From an uncultured Mucilaginibacter sp. (lineage in GTDB: Bacteria; Bacteroidota; Bacteroidia; Sphingobacteriales; Sphingobacteriaceae), in contig CAIPDP010000065.1 in the NCBI GenBank assembly GCA_903863845.1, positions 1-37,248 on the forward strand: DNA of 37,248 bases, in the 5' to 3' direction. This document shows, one piece after another, positions 14,478 to 23,614 of the stretch. Each line of letters begins with the position of its first letter. Positions within the stretch are counted from its first letter, which is position 1. Position numbers and translations under genes: made by a program. The notes under the pieces were generated by a model. That model made no database searches, was not told the DNA's origin, and was given only the letters and a program-made list of their open reading frames with translations.

Positions 14478-15743
14478 CTAGATCACTGTTCCGTGAGGTA
14501 TAACGGCGCGTTTCTTGATCACTACGATACCATCCTGCACGGTATGAGTGCCATAGTCGCCATCTTCCAGTCTTTTGTTGCTGGCATTGATCTTTACATC
14601 ATCGCCGATATAGGTATTCTTATCGATGATCGCATTTTTGATGCAGCAACGGTCGCCAATGCCCATGATCGGTGAGTTACTTTCTTCTGATTCTTTGATC
14701 TGTTGCAACGTTTGGTAATTATCACTACCCATTACATAGCAATTTTCGATGATCGTATCTCGTCCAATCCGGGTGCGAACGCCAATGATTGATCGGTAAA
14801 TATGACTTGCGTTAATTATGCAACCATCCGCAATAATAGTTTTTTCGAGATGCGAGCCTGAAACCTTAGATGGCGGAAGCATCCGTGCCCGGGTAAATAT
14901 CGGCTGACTATCAAAAAGATTAAATGCCGGTATATCATCCGTCAGGCCTAAATTTGCTTCAAAGAACGAAGGTATGGTACCAATATCGGTCCAGTATCCT
15001 TCATACTGATAACTTACTACGCGGTGATGAGCGATAGAATCCGGGATAATTTCCTTGCCAAAATCGGTACGATCGTTACCTGTTAAAAGCTCATACAATA
15101 GTTTCCGGTTGAAAATATAAATACCCATTGAGGCCAGGTAATGCCTGCCCTGAGCAGCCATATCGGGGCTAACTTCTGAGGCCCAGCTTTCAAAATTGGT
15201 CTTTGGTTTTTCAACGAATGCAGTAACAAAGTTATTCTCGTCAGTTTTTAAAATACCAAATCCCGGAACATCATTGGCATGAACCGGTATCGTAGCGATT
15301 GATATCTCAGCATTGTTTTTGATGTGATTTTCTACCATTTCGCGGAAATCCATCTGGTACAATTGGTCGCCCGAAAGGATCAAAACATAGTCAAATTCAT
15401 GTACTGCCAGGTGATGCAAACTTTGCCTAACAGCATCTGCAGTACCCTGAAACCAGGCAACACTGGATGGTGTTTGTTCGGCTGCCAGGATGTCCACAAA
15501 AGCATTACTAAAGCTACTGAAGTGGTAGGTGTTCTTGATGTGCTTATTGAGCGACGCAGAGTTAAATTGCGTCAGCACGTAAATTCGGGTAATATCCGAA
15601 TGCAAACAGTTAGAGATCGGAATATCGACCAAACGATATTTTCCGGCAATTGGTACGGCCGGTTTGGAGCGGGTTGCGGTTAGGGGCGATAAACGACTTC
15701 CCTGGCCACCGCCAAGCACAATGCTGATTACTTTTGATGTCAT
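14478..15743 (-). CDS. glgC: Glucose-1-phosphate adenylyltransferase
   Basis: 421 residues. Makes ADP-glucose from glucose-1-phosphate and ATP, the regulated step of glycogen synthesis. The nucleotide-binding SIVLGGGQGSRLSPLT (about 7-22) with SKPAVPIAGKYRLVDIPISN is followed by LILSGDQLYQMDF (catalytic Asp), FVEKPK (glucose-1-phosphate site), SMGIYIFN and GYWTDIGT. A left-handed beta-helix domain fills the C-terminal third (IIADGCIINASHIYRSIIG, then IIENCYVMGSDNY). It overlaps glgA by four bases, so the two are co-transcribed with glgA first. Confidence 0.96.
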   Translation of the reverse strand: MTSKVISIVLGGGQGSRLSPLTATRSKPAVPIAGKYRLVDIPISNCLHSDITRIYVLTQFNSASLNKHIKNTYHFSSFSNAFVDILAAEQTPSSVAWFQGTADAVRQSLHHLAVHEFDYVLILSGDQLYQMDFREMVENHIKNNAEISIATIPVHANDVPGFGILKTDENNFVTAFVEKPKTNFESWASEVSPDMAAQGRHYLASMGIYIFNRKLLYELLTGNDRTDFGKEIIPDSIAHHRVVSYQYEGYWTDIGTIPSFFEANLGLTDDIPAFNLFDSQPIFTRARMLPPSKVSGSHLEKTIIADGCIINASHIYRSIIGVRTRIGRDTIIENCYVMGSDNYQTLQQIKESEESNSPIMGIGDRCCIKNAIIDKNTYIGDDVKINASNKRLEDGDYGTHTVQDGIVVIKKRAVIPHGTVI

Positions 15744-17164
15744 ATAGCAGGTTTTAAACTCTCATAAAGGTTAATATATTCTTTAGCTGACCGATCCCAG
15801 GAGAAATCGAGCGCCATCATTCTTTTTCGTATGGATTGCACTTTAGCTGCATCCTGGTATAACTCAACCGCTCGACTTACGGCTTCAGTAATATCTACTA
15901 CGCTGGCCTGTAAAAAACGGATACCATAACCACCTTCATCTCCAAAATCGATCACCGTGTCTTTCAGTCCGCCTGTTACCCTTACCATTGGTATAGTGCC
16001 ATAGCGCAAAGCATATAACTGGTTCAATCCGCAGGGTTCAACCCGTGAAGGCATCAAAAGGAAATCCGAACCTGCATACACCAAATGTGCCAGAGCTTCA
16101 TCATAGCCGATAAATACACTGCACTGATCAGGAAATTCTTTTTGCAGGGCCGTTAGTTCATCCTGCAACACTACTTCGCCTGCACCAAGCAGACAAAAAT
16201 TAACACCAGCCGGATGAGCGATGATACTCCTTTTGATGGCTTCAGGCAACAGATCGGCTCCCTTCTCACCTACAAGGCGTCCAATGAAAGAGATCAATGG
16301 TCGGTCGGTCGACAATTTGAAGCGTTCGCAAAGTGCTATTTTGTTCTTACTTTTCCCTGCTGCCAACTTTTGGGTAGAATAGTTTTCCGCGATCATGGCA
16401 TCGGTTTTGGGGTTCCATATCTCGGTATCAATCCCATTGATGATCCCGGTTCCCTTTGCGCGCTCCAGATAGAACAAGTATTCCATACCGTTTGACTTGA
16501 TTGTCAGCTCCTCCAGGTAACTCGGCGAAACCGCAGTATACTTCCAACAGCATTTTACTGCAGAAGCCAGGGGATTAATAGCACCGTTCCATTCCAGCAG
16601 GCCGGTTTTTGATATATCGATCTCTGGAAGTAAGCCTAATTTGCTCCAGCCAAATGCACCATGATATTGCCCGTTGTGTATGGTCAGCACTGACGGGGTC
16701 TCCGAAAGGCGTTTGTATAAACTCGAATTATAAAGCAGAAAAGGTACCAGACCGGTATGATGGTCGTGGCAGTGGATCAGGTCGGGTGATTGTTGCGACC
16801 AATTGATCCAATCGAGGAAAGCTATCTGGAAAGCGATAAATTGCTCCGTCTCATCCGGATAACTGTACACATTTTCGCGATCAAGCAAGCCTGGAATTTT
16901 GATCAAAAACAGCTCGAAACCAAGCTTGTTGGTTTTTTCCTTCAGCACTTCAAAATAAAAACGACGGGTACCCAGCAACGAAGAAGCCTGGAATTTTACT
17001 TCCCATTCATTCTCCTGCACAAACTTACGCTCGTAAAATGGCATCACAACAGCAGCCTCCATACCCATTTGATTTTGGTATTTGGGTAATGCTCCTACGA
17101 CGTCGGCAAGGCCGCCAACTTTAGCCACAGGATAACATTCGGCGCTGAGATGGAAAATTTTCAT
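15740..17164 (-). CDS. glgA: Glycogen synthase (ADP-glucose type, GT5)
   Basis: 474 residues, transfers glucose from ADP-glucose to the growing alpha-1,4-glucan. The N-terminal MKIFHLSAECYPVAKVGGLADVVGALP includes the KVGGL ADP-glucose site. The GT-B C-terminal half shows FIGRLVGEKGADLL, SRVEPCGLNQLYALRYGTIP (catalytic Glu and nucleotide-binding region) and RVTGGLKDTV. Length is normal for bacterial GlgA. The stop overlaps the glgC ATG (ATGA). A branching enzyme gene is not in the window. Confidence 0.96.
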   Translation of the reverse strand: MKIFHLSAECYPVAKVGGLADVVGALPKYQNQMGMEAAVVMPFYERKFVQENEWEVKFQASSLLGTRRFYFEVLKEKTNKLGFELFLIKIPGLLDRENVYSYPDETEQFIAFQIAFLDWINWSQQSPDLIHCHDHHTGLVPFLLYNSSLYKRLSETPSVLTIHNGQYHGAFGWSKLGLLPEIDISKTGLLEWNGAINPLASAVKCCWKYTAVSPSYLEELTIKSNGMEYLFYLERAKGTGIINGIDTEIWNPKTDAMIAENYSTQKLAAGKSKNKIALCERFKLSTDRPLISFIGRLVGEKGADLLPEAIKRSIIAHPAGVNFCLLGAGEVVLQDELTALQKEFPDQCSVFIGYDEALAHLVYAGSDFLLMPSRVEPCGLNQLYALRYGTIPMVRVTGGLKDTVIDFGDEGGYGIRFLQASVVDITEAVSRAVELYQDAAKVQSIRKRMMALDFSWDRSAKEYINLYESLKPAI

Positions 17165-17768
17165 TGTGGATTATTATTGGTTCAAGTTAAGCAAAGAATT
17201 AATTAAATAAACAAATCTAAATAGCTTATTCAGCATGTAATTTAAATTTTTATTATTTGTTCAGCAGCAATTGAAGTTAGTTTTTATTTTGAAAGCAAGC
17301 TAATAGGTTTTTTGCAAAATCGATATTTTTATGAACAAAAAGATAGGTTGTTTTATTAAAGTGATAATTATTTCTTCTTTAATAATTTAAGCCCCATTTT
17401 CTAATGTGTCGGCAAAACACTATTAATGTTTGTAATAAAGTTGTTTAACCGCTTATTGATCGAACTTAAAAATTAAAGGACAGCGTTTGCCCTAACCGGA
17501 AACAAAACATTGGATCAAAATCATTGAATTTCAATGTATTATTTAAATATTGATACAATATTAATTGCTACCGAAATATATTAGATCGGAGTAAACTATG
17601 GCAATTTTTAGCTTTAAAAAAAACATTCTAGCGGGATAGGTATCAATTATTTTTGGAAAATACGAGCTGTTAAGTTCAATTGTCAGTCGTTCGATGTTTG
17701 TTAAGTTTCTGTTAAACCTCCTTTTTTTAAAACTTTAAATCAATACATTTACCTACTTATTTTCCAAA
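17165..17768. other. 604-bp AT-rich divergent spacer
   Basis: No gene is convincing. A minus-strand TAGATTTG (17212-17219) could be a -7 box for glgA. A 13-residue frame (17598-17639, MAIFSFKKNILAG) follows a GGAG but has no other support. The end contains a T7 run (17724-17730) and TACATTTA near 17745, possibly the promoter and 5' UTR of the RRM gene. No tRNA-like fold or stable hairpin was seen. Confidence 0.5.
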
Positions 17769-18116
17769 ATGGTTAAATTATTTGTCAGTGGGTTCCCGCT
17801 GAATATGGATGAATTAGAGTTGGCCCGCCTGTTTGTTCCCCATGGCGACCTGAAAACGATCAAATTGGTGCGCGATAAAAAAACGCGCATCTGCAAAGGG
17901 TATGGCTTTATAGAAATGGGCGACCGCCAATCGGCCGAGAATGCTGTTGCCGCGTTACACGGACAGGAAATGGGCGACCGCTTTCTGACAGTAAATATCA
18001 AGGAAGAAGAAGTGGAACCAGTAAAAGCAGCCCCGGTTTTCCGTAAGCCTTCTCCTGTTGCACGTTTTGCTGCGCCTGAGAAAAAGAAAAGGCCCAGGCT
18101 ACCAGGCCGGGGCTAA
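17769..18116 (+). CDS. RNA-recognition-motif (RRM) protein
   Basis: 115 residues. A single RRM: RNP2 is KLFVSGF (residues 3-9) and RNP1 is KGYGFIEM (about 43-50), with the beta-alpha-beta spacing MDELELARLF / SAENAVAALHG. The C-terminal 30 residues are basic and Pro-rich (RKPSPVARF, EKKKRPRLPGRG), a likely flexible RNA-contacting tail. Bacterial RRM proteins of this size occur in cyanobacteria and Bacteroidota and bind RNA in vitro, with some cold-linked. The gene stands alone after an unusually long spacer. Confidence 0.93.
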   Translation: MVKLFVSGFPLNMDELELARLFVPHGDLKTIKLVRDKKTRICKGYGFIEMGDRQSAENAVAALHGQEMGDRFLTVNIKEEEVEPVKAAPVFRKPSPVARFAAPEKKKRPRLPGRG

Positions 18117-18152
18117 AAATTTATTGTTTATAATACCTCGAAAGAATGGCAA

Positions 18153-19202
18153 TCATGGTCTTACTGCCCATGCCAGGCCATCAGCACCATTAATAGCGAT
18201 ATGCCCGCTTACTGTTAGGGTTTTCAAATCTACAACAGCTACATAGTTGTCACCTGTACAACCAATAAAAGCACGCGAACCATCGTCATCTACTAATATA
18301 CCCGCTGCGCCGTGTCCGGTATTCAATGTTTTTATCAGCTGGTGGGTATTGGCATCAATTACAAATAAATCGCCGGTTCGTAAACTGGTTACCAAAACAC
18401 GTTTGCCATCGGGTGTAAATTTAAGTCGATTTGCCCCCTCTACCTTCGCATCTAAACTGGCCGCCACTTTCTTTCCGGCAAGATCGATAATTGTTATAAT
18501 GCCATCATCCGCACCGGCGGTCCAAAGTTCTTTCCCATCGGGCGAAACATCAAATCCCTCCGAACCTTTGCCAACCGGTATTAGTGTTTGAACCCAATCT
18601 TCGTGAGCGGGAGGAGTAAATCTATTAGGGAATGCCCGGGGTTTGATCAGGCTATCTGTAATAATACTAACGGTGGCAGAAGCGACATTAGTGGTATAAA
18701 CATTTTTTCCGTTTGGCGTTACAAAAACCATATGGGTGCGGTCTTGCCCGGTGCCCATGCACCAATCGAATTTGCCGCTCGCCGGGTCATAGCGGGCAAC
18801 TGTCTTGGTCCCTTCAACACTAAACCAAACCTTGCCACCCTGGAAATATATGCCGTGAGGTCCCATAAAGGGTCTGGTATCCAGAGTTGGCAATGCTTTT
18901 TGACCCACAAGATCTATCACATTGATCTCGTGTAAACTACCTCCGCCATAGATGGTTACATAGGCAGTTTTACCATCTGCCGAAGCAATCACTTCATGGG
19001 GATCAGAACCAACCGGCACTTGCGCCAATATCTTGAAACTTACAGGGTCAATAATTGCCAGTATATGATCGCCCTTAGATAGCGCCAATAGTGTCTTAGC
19101 CGGTGTTACCTGAGCCGAACATCCACAGGAAACGAATAATAAAAGGGCAGAAACAACAGCCGAAACTATCCTGCCCGGGCGAATGTTATTTACTTTTTCC
19201 AT
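18153..19202 (-). CDS. Exported YVTN-type beta-propeller protein
   Basis: 349 residues. A signal peptide precedes LLLFVSCGCSAQ, where FVSC could be a lipobox, so it may be lipid-anchored. The rest is blades of a YncE/YVTN propeller: repeats such as VGSDPHEVIASADGKTAYVT, GSEGFDVSPDGKELWTAG, ANRLKFTPDGKRVLVTS and GILVDDDGSRAFIG. Each has the 'P-DG-x-x-(h)-(hydrophobic)' turn. These proteins bind partners or metals or carry redox enzymes' cofactors; no catalytic residue can be claimed. It follows the YceI gene by 140 bases on the same strand and ends 36 bases from the convergent RRM gene. Confidence 0.88.
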   Translation of the reverse strand: MEKVNNIRPGRIVSAVVSALLLFVSCGCSAQVTPAKTLLALSKGDHILAIIDPVSFKILAQVPVGSDPHEVIASADGKTAYVTIYGGGSLHEINVIDLVGQKALPTLDTRPFMGPHGIYFQGGKVWFSVEGTKTVARYDPASGKFDWCMGTGQDRTHMVFVTPNGKNVYTTNVASATVSIITDSLIKPRAFPNRFTPPAHEDWVQTLIPVGKGSEGFDVSPDGKELWTAGADDGIITIIDLAGKKVAASLDAKVEGANRLKFTPDGKRVLVTSLRTGDLFVIDANTHQLIKTLNTGHGAAGILVDDDGSRAFIGCTGDNYVAVVDLKTLTVSGHIAINGADGLAWAVRP

Positions 19203-19342
19203 TTGATCAGGGACTTAAAATATTATCCTACCAGTTTTATAAGGCATCTACAAAATTCTATCTCAGCAATAAATCAAAAGGCAATCAGATCTGCTTTAAA
19301 GTATAACCAAAAATACTGTCCGGTCTGGCAACCGGACAATAT

Positions 19343-19894
19343 TTACAATTGTGCGTTTTCCGCCTTACGTTCTTCGCAATCCAAATGAACGGTTACCTGG
19401 TCTGACAATATCATACTTGAACTACCGACACCAAAGTCGAGCCGATTAATTTTAAAACTTGCTTTAAATTCTCCTGAATTACCCTTGTCAGTGTAGCTAA
19501 ATGGTATATCCAACTGTTTTGTTTTGTCTTTTATAGTAAGCAAAAATGTACCCGTATAATTATCACCACTTTTATGCTTCAATGAAACTGATTTCAGCGT
19601 AATCTTTGGGTATTTGGCCACATCAAAAAAATCTTCGCTACGCAAGTGTTCATCTTTGGTCGAATTATCAGTATTGATAGTGCCCACATCAACTGTAGCT
19701 TCAAGCGTGCTGGTTGCCAGGTTACCTGGCGTAAAATGCAGTTTTGCAGATAAGCCGCCGAGCGAGCCCCCGGTATTGATTCCCATATTCTTGATCTCGA
19801 AGGTAATAGTTGAGTGCAACAACGAACTTTGCGCACGTACCATTCCAATCCCGGTAACCAGTACCAGTTGCATTGTTATTAAAAACCGTTTCAT
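19343..19894 (-). CDS. YceI family periplasmic protein
   Basis: 183 residues with a signal peptide (MKRFLITMQLVLVTGIGMVRAQ). The YceI lipocalin-like barrel is visible as STITFEIKNMGINTGGSLGG, TSTLEATVDVGTINTDNSTK, DEHLRSEDFFDVAKYP (the most conserved YceI motif) and KASFKINRLDFGVG. YceI proteins bind isoprenoid-like lipids such as quinones. It is 22 bases downstream of the cytochrome c gene, so these two are probably co-transcribed, suggesting a periplasmic redox role; this last point is inference. Confidence 0.93.
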   Translation of the reverse strand: MKRFLITMQLVLVTGIGMVRAQSSLLHSTITFEIKNMGINTGGSLGGLSAKLHFTPGNLATSTLEATVDVGTINTDNSTKDEHLRSEDFFDVAKYPKITLKSVSLKHKSGDNYTGTFLLTIKDKTKQLDIPFSYTDKGNSGEFKASFKINRLDFGVGSSSMILSDQVTVHLDCEERKAENAQL

Positions 19895-19916
19895 TTCAAT
19901 CGTCTAAAATCAAAAT

Positions 19917-20438
19917 TTATCTGCCCGATGGCGGATTTCCACCAGGAGGAGGACCACCCGGACCGCCCGGAGGAGGCGCACCAGGACCACCGGGAGGAGG
20001 GCCACCCGGACCATGATGTTCTTCAGGAACTTTAACTTCTGGATGCGATTTTCCATTATGGCAGGTATAGCAATTAACACCTGTTATTTTATACATACCC
20101 AGGCTATCCTTCTGGCTGCCAAAGAACTTTTTGTTGATCTTTCCTTCCATCACAAACATTTCGCGCGCAGCTTTCTTTTCAGGCTTCGCATCACTGGCAA
20201 AATCCATTTTGCCTGTTTGCGCATCGCGGACGTGGCAAAAATTACAGTGCACACCCAGGGAAGCAGCCCACTCGTCCATTGCATGGTCCAATACACGATA
20301 AGGAATGTTTTTCGGGAATACTTTCAGGTTAACCAGTTTCGGTTCTTCCCGCTGCTGCTGCGGCAGAGACGCTGCCACACTAACCGCAATAAGCGCAATT
20401 GCGCCAACGGTTACCAGTAGTTGTTTCTTCAAATGCAT
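19917..20438 (-). CDS. Exported c-type cytochrome with two CxxCH motifs and a Pro/Gly tail
   Basis: 173 residues from ATG 20436-20438 (MHLKKQLLVTVGAIALIAVS, signal peptide). Haem motifs CNFCH (about 68-72) and CYTCH (about 126-130) predict two covalent haems. The surrounding text NLKVFPKNIPYRVLDHAMD and EWAASLGVHCNFCH resembles the reaction-centre cytochrome c subunit-like family found in non-phototrophs. The last 33 or so residues are a Gly/Pro tail (GPGGPPPGGPGAPPPGG and on), unusual for the family. The frame is open further upstream to 20645, but that part overlaps polA and has no signal peptide at its start, so it is not used. Likely an electron carrier in the periplasm. Confidence 0.9.
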   Translation of the reverse strand: MHLKKQLLVTVGAIALIAVSVAASLPQQQREEPKLVNLKVFPKNIPYRVLDHAMDEWAASLGVHCNFCHVRDAQTGKMDFASDAKPEKKAAREMFVMEGKINKKFFGSQKDSLGMYKITGVNCYTCHNGKSHPEVKVPEEHHGPGGPPPGGPGAPPPGGPGGPPPGGNPPSGR

Positions 20439-20641
20439 ATTTGTTTTTTTGATGATGGAATAAATATAAAAAATGATTCCTGAATTTTTTCTGTAGATCG
20501 ACCCCGGCACCATATTTATCGACAAAACGGAGTTTTTAACCGATTGTTGTGCAGGCACTGTTCCTTTCAATGCCCTGTTACCTTTAGTTTTTAGAATCAA
20601 AACTGTTAAACCTTCCCGATCGCTATCAGGACTACAAAACC

Positions 20642-23452
20642 TCAATGCGCTTCAAGCCAATTCTGTCCTACACCTACTTCAGCCAGGATGGGCACCTCGG
20701 TTTTAATTGCGTGTTTCATTAGTTCAGTAATGATCGGTTTTACTTTTTCGATCTCGTAATTGGGCACATCGAAAACCAACTCGTCATGTACCTGCATCGT
20801 CATTCTGGAATCGAGTTTAAGCGTATTAAATTCGCGATGGATATTGATCATTGCAATTTTGATCATATCTGCTGCCGAGCCTTGTATGGGGGCATTGATC
20901 GCATTTCGTTCGGCAAATCCCCGAACTGTGGCATTGGCCGAATTGATATCGCGCAGGTAACGTCGTCGTCCCATCAGGGTACATACGTAGCCGTTTTCAC
21001 GCGCGAAGTTCATGGTATCATTCATATACTGCTTGATGCCGGGGTAGGTGGCAAAATAGTTTTCAATGATCTCCGCTGCTTCTTTGCGTGGTATGCCCAG
21101 ATTTTGGGATAAACCAAACGCCGATTGCCCGTAGATGATACCAAAATTTACTGCTTTAGCATTGCGGCGTTCGTCACTGGTAACTTCGCTGAGTTGCTTG
21201 CCATATACCCTTGCAGCTGTTGCCGTGTGGATATCCAGATTCTGACGGAAGGCATCAAGCATATTAACATCTTTGCTGATCTCGGCGATGATGCGCAATT
21301 CAATTTGTGAATAATCCGCTGAAACAATGCTGTGGTTTACATCGCGTGGAATAAAGGCTTTACGCACCTCTCTGCCGCGCTCAGTACGAATAGGGATATT
21401 CTGTAAATTAGGATTGGTAGAGCTTAAGCGCCCGGTAGCAGCTATTGCTTGATTGTAGGAAGTATGAACCCTTCCTGTTTTAGGGTTTACCATGAGCGGC
21501 AATGCATCAACATAGGTAGATTTTAATTTTTGAAGCTGGCGGTAATCCAATATATCTCGTACGATATCACTTTTAGCAGCTAGTGATAACAATACATCTT
21601 CACCAGTTTGGTATTGACCGGTTTTGGTTTTCTTGGCCTTGGGATCAAGCATCAGCTTCTCAAATAGTACTTCTCCTAATTGCTTTGGCGAGGCAATATT
21701 AAAACGGACTCCCGCTTTGTCGTAAACCGTGCGTTCCAATTTGGCAATATCAACTTCCAGGTCTTTCGAAAACTCTTTCAGGGTATCCGTGTCAATTTTT
21801 ACCCCTTCAAATTCTATGTCTGCCAGTACATAAACCAATGGGTTCTCAATACCGTTAACCAGCTTTTCGGCTTCAGCCTGAGCAAGTTTAGGTTCAAAAA
21901 CGCCACGTAACTGCAAAGTGATATCGGCATCTTCTGCCGCATAGTCTTTTACCTTTTCAATTTCCACATCACGCATGTTACCCTGGCCTTTACCCTTTGC
22001 GCCTATCAGTTCGGTGATAGATACCGGTTTATAACCCAGATAGTTTTCTGAAAGGATATCCATATTATGCCGGGTATCCGGATCGAGCACATAATGGGCC
22101 AGCATGGTATCAAATAATACGCCAGCAACCTGCACTCCGTACCATTTGAACACGAGGATATCATATTTAATATTCTGACCAGTTTTGCATATCGATGGGT
22201 TTTCTAAAACCGGCTTAAACTCGTTTACTATTGCCTGCGCCTCCTGCTGGTTGGCGGGCACCGGCACATACCAGCCTTCGTGTTCTTTTACCGCGAATGA
22301 CAGACCAACCAACTCGCAATTATTGGCGTCGATACCAGTAGTTTCGGTATCAAAACAAATACTTTCCTGCTTCAGGAGCAGGCTGATAAGTTCCGCACGT
22401 TTTTCTTTGGTATCTGCCAGGTAGTAATGATGTGGAACATTACTGATATTTTTTGCAGCAACTTCGTTTTCCGGCTCGTTCGCGTCCCTTACTTCAAGAT
22501 TAAAAGCCGGGCGGGTATCGGCGACTGGCTGACCAAACAGATCGGTCTGAACACCTACCGCACGGGATTCGGTAACGCTGAAATCTTCGCCAAAAACACG
22601 TCTGCCCAGGGTTCGGAATTCCAGTTCGGCAAACAACGGTTCAAGTAACTCACGACTCGGAGCAGAAACTTCCAGTCCGGCTTCATCCAATTCAACAGGA
22701 GCCTGCAGGTTGATGGTAGCCAGTTTTTTTGAAAGCAACCCTTGTTCTGCAAAGTTCTCTACATTTTCCTTTAGCTTGCCTTTTAGCTCGTGACTGTGCG
22801 CAATGATGTTTTCCATCGAGCCATATTGCTTGATGAGCAATTTGGCGGTCTTTTCGCCAACGCCGGGTATACCGGGAATATTATCAACCGCATCACCCCA
22901 GAGGCCGAGAATATCGATCACTTGAAGCGGATCGCTTACCTCCCATTTTTCTAAAACCTCTTTGACACCCATAATTTCCACCTCATTACCCTGGCGACCC
23001 GGTTTATAAAGCTTGATATTCTCGGAAACTAACTGTGCAAAATCTTTGTCGGGTGTCATACAAAACACTTCGTAGCCAACTTTTTCGGCTTTTTTGGCGA
23101 GGGTACCGATGATGTCATCAGCCTCAAAACCATCCGATGTGATCAGGGGAATGTTAAACCCCAGAACGATCCTGAAAATATAAGGAATAGCTTTTGCAAG
23201 GTCCTCGGGCATGGCCTCGCGATGGGCTTTATACGCTTCAAAATCGGTGTGCCGTTCGGTAGGTGCCTCGGTATCAAATACCACGGCCATGTGCGTTGGC
23301 TTCTCTTTTTTGAGCACATCCAGCAGGGTATTGGTAAAACCCAGCATAGCCGAGGTGTTCAATCCGCCAGAGGTAAAACGCGGGGTTTTGCTCAGGGCAA
23401 AATGCGCCCGGTAAATTAGCGCCATGCCATCCAGTAGGAATAACTTTTTCAT
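20642..23452 (-). CDS. polA: DNA polymerase I
   Basis: 936 residues, gap-filling and primer-removing polymerase. The 5'-3' nuclease domain (about 1-290) begins KKLFLLDGMALIYRAHFAL and has FEADDIIGTLA and GDAVDNIPGIPGVGEKTA. The 3'-5' exonuclease domain holds ICFDTETTGIDA with both metal acids, so proofreading looks intact. In the polymerase domain motif A is SADYSQIELRIIAE, motif B is RRNAKAVNFGIIYGQSAFGL and motif C is MQVHDELVFDVP. Length is normal. The 3' end lies 200 bases before the cytochrome start on the same strand. Confidence 0.98.
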   Translation of the reverse strand: MKKLFLLDGMALIYRAHFALSKTPRFTSGGLNTSAMLGFTNTLLDVLKKEKPTHMAVVFDTEAPTERHTDFEAYKAHREAMPEDLAKAIPYIFRIVLGFNIPLITSDGFEADDIIGTLAKKAEKVGYEVFCMTPDKDFAQLVSENIKLYKPGRQGNEVEIMGVKEVLEKWEVSDPLQVIDILGLWGDAVDNIPGIPGVGEKTAKLLIKQYGSMENIIAHSHELKGKLKENVENFAEQGLLSKKLATINLQAPVELDEAGLEVSAPSRELLEPLFAELEFRTLGRRVFGEDFSVTESRAVGVQTDLFGQPVADTRPAFNLEVRDANEPENEVAAKNISNVPHHYYLADTKEKRAELISLLLKQESICFDTETTGIDANNCELVGLSFAVKEHEGWYVPVPANQQEAQAIVNEFKPVLENPSICKTGQNIKYDILVFKWYGVQVAGVLFDTMLAHYVLDPDTRHNMDILSENYLGYKPVSITELIGAKGKGQGNMRDVEIEKVKDYAAEDADITLQLRGVFEPKLAQAEAEKLVNGIENPLVYVLADIEFEGVKIDTDTLKEFSKDLEVDIAKLERTVYDKAGVRFNIASPKQLGEVLFEKLMLDPKAKKTKTGQYQTGEDVLLSLAAKSDIVRDILDYRQLQKLKSTYVDALPLMVNPKTGRVHTSYNQAIAATGRLSSTNPNLQNIPIRTERGREVRKAFIPRDVNHSIVSADYSQIELRIIAEISKDVNMLDAFRQNLDIHTATAARVYGKQLSEVTSDERRNAKAVNFGIIYGQSAFGLSQNLGIPRKEAAEIIENYFATYPGIKQYMNDTMNFARENGYVCTLMGRRRYLRDINSANATVRGFAERNAINAPIQGSAADMIKIAMINIHREFNTLKLDSRMTMQVHDELVFDVPNYEIEKVKPIITELMKHAIKTEVPILAEVGVGQNWLEAH

Positions 23453-23614
23453 TGTTGATTTACACTAATTGCACGAATTTAATCAACACGAATTTCACGA
23501 ATTATTTAAATGAATTGAGCCGAATTAAATGCCTTGGATACAATAGTACAAAATATCGGCTAAAAGGTATAATTCAATTTCTATCGTTGTAATCTCAACA
23601 AATTCGTGTCAATT
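23453..23614. other. Spacer with CACGAATTT repeats
   Basis: GCACGAATTT, CACGAATTT and CACGAATT occur in a row (23471-23503), and the reverse word AAATTCGTG is at 23599-23608. No gene or promoter motif is evident upstream of polA. Confidence 0.5.

Noticed and set aside
17598-17639. Small 13-residue gene in the long spacer
   Set aside because: GGAG and ATG are present but there is no further support; Bacteroidota rarely depend on that signal and chance frames of this size are common.
20439-20645. N-terminal extension of the cytochrome c frame
   Set aside because: The extension overlaps polA, and the signal peptide only begins at the ATG 20436-20438.
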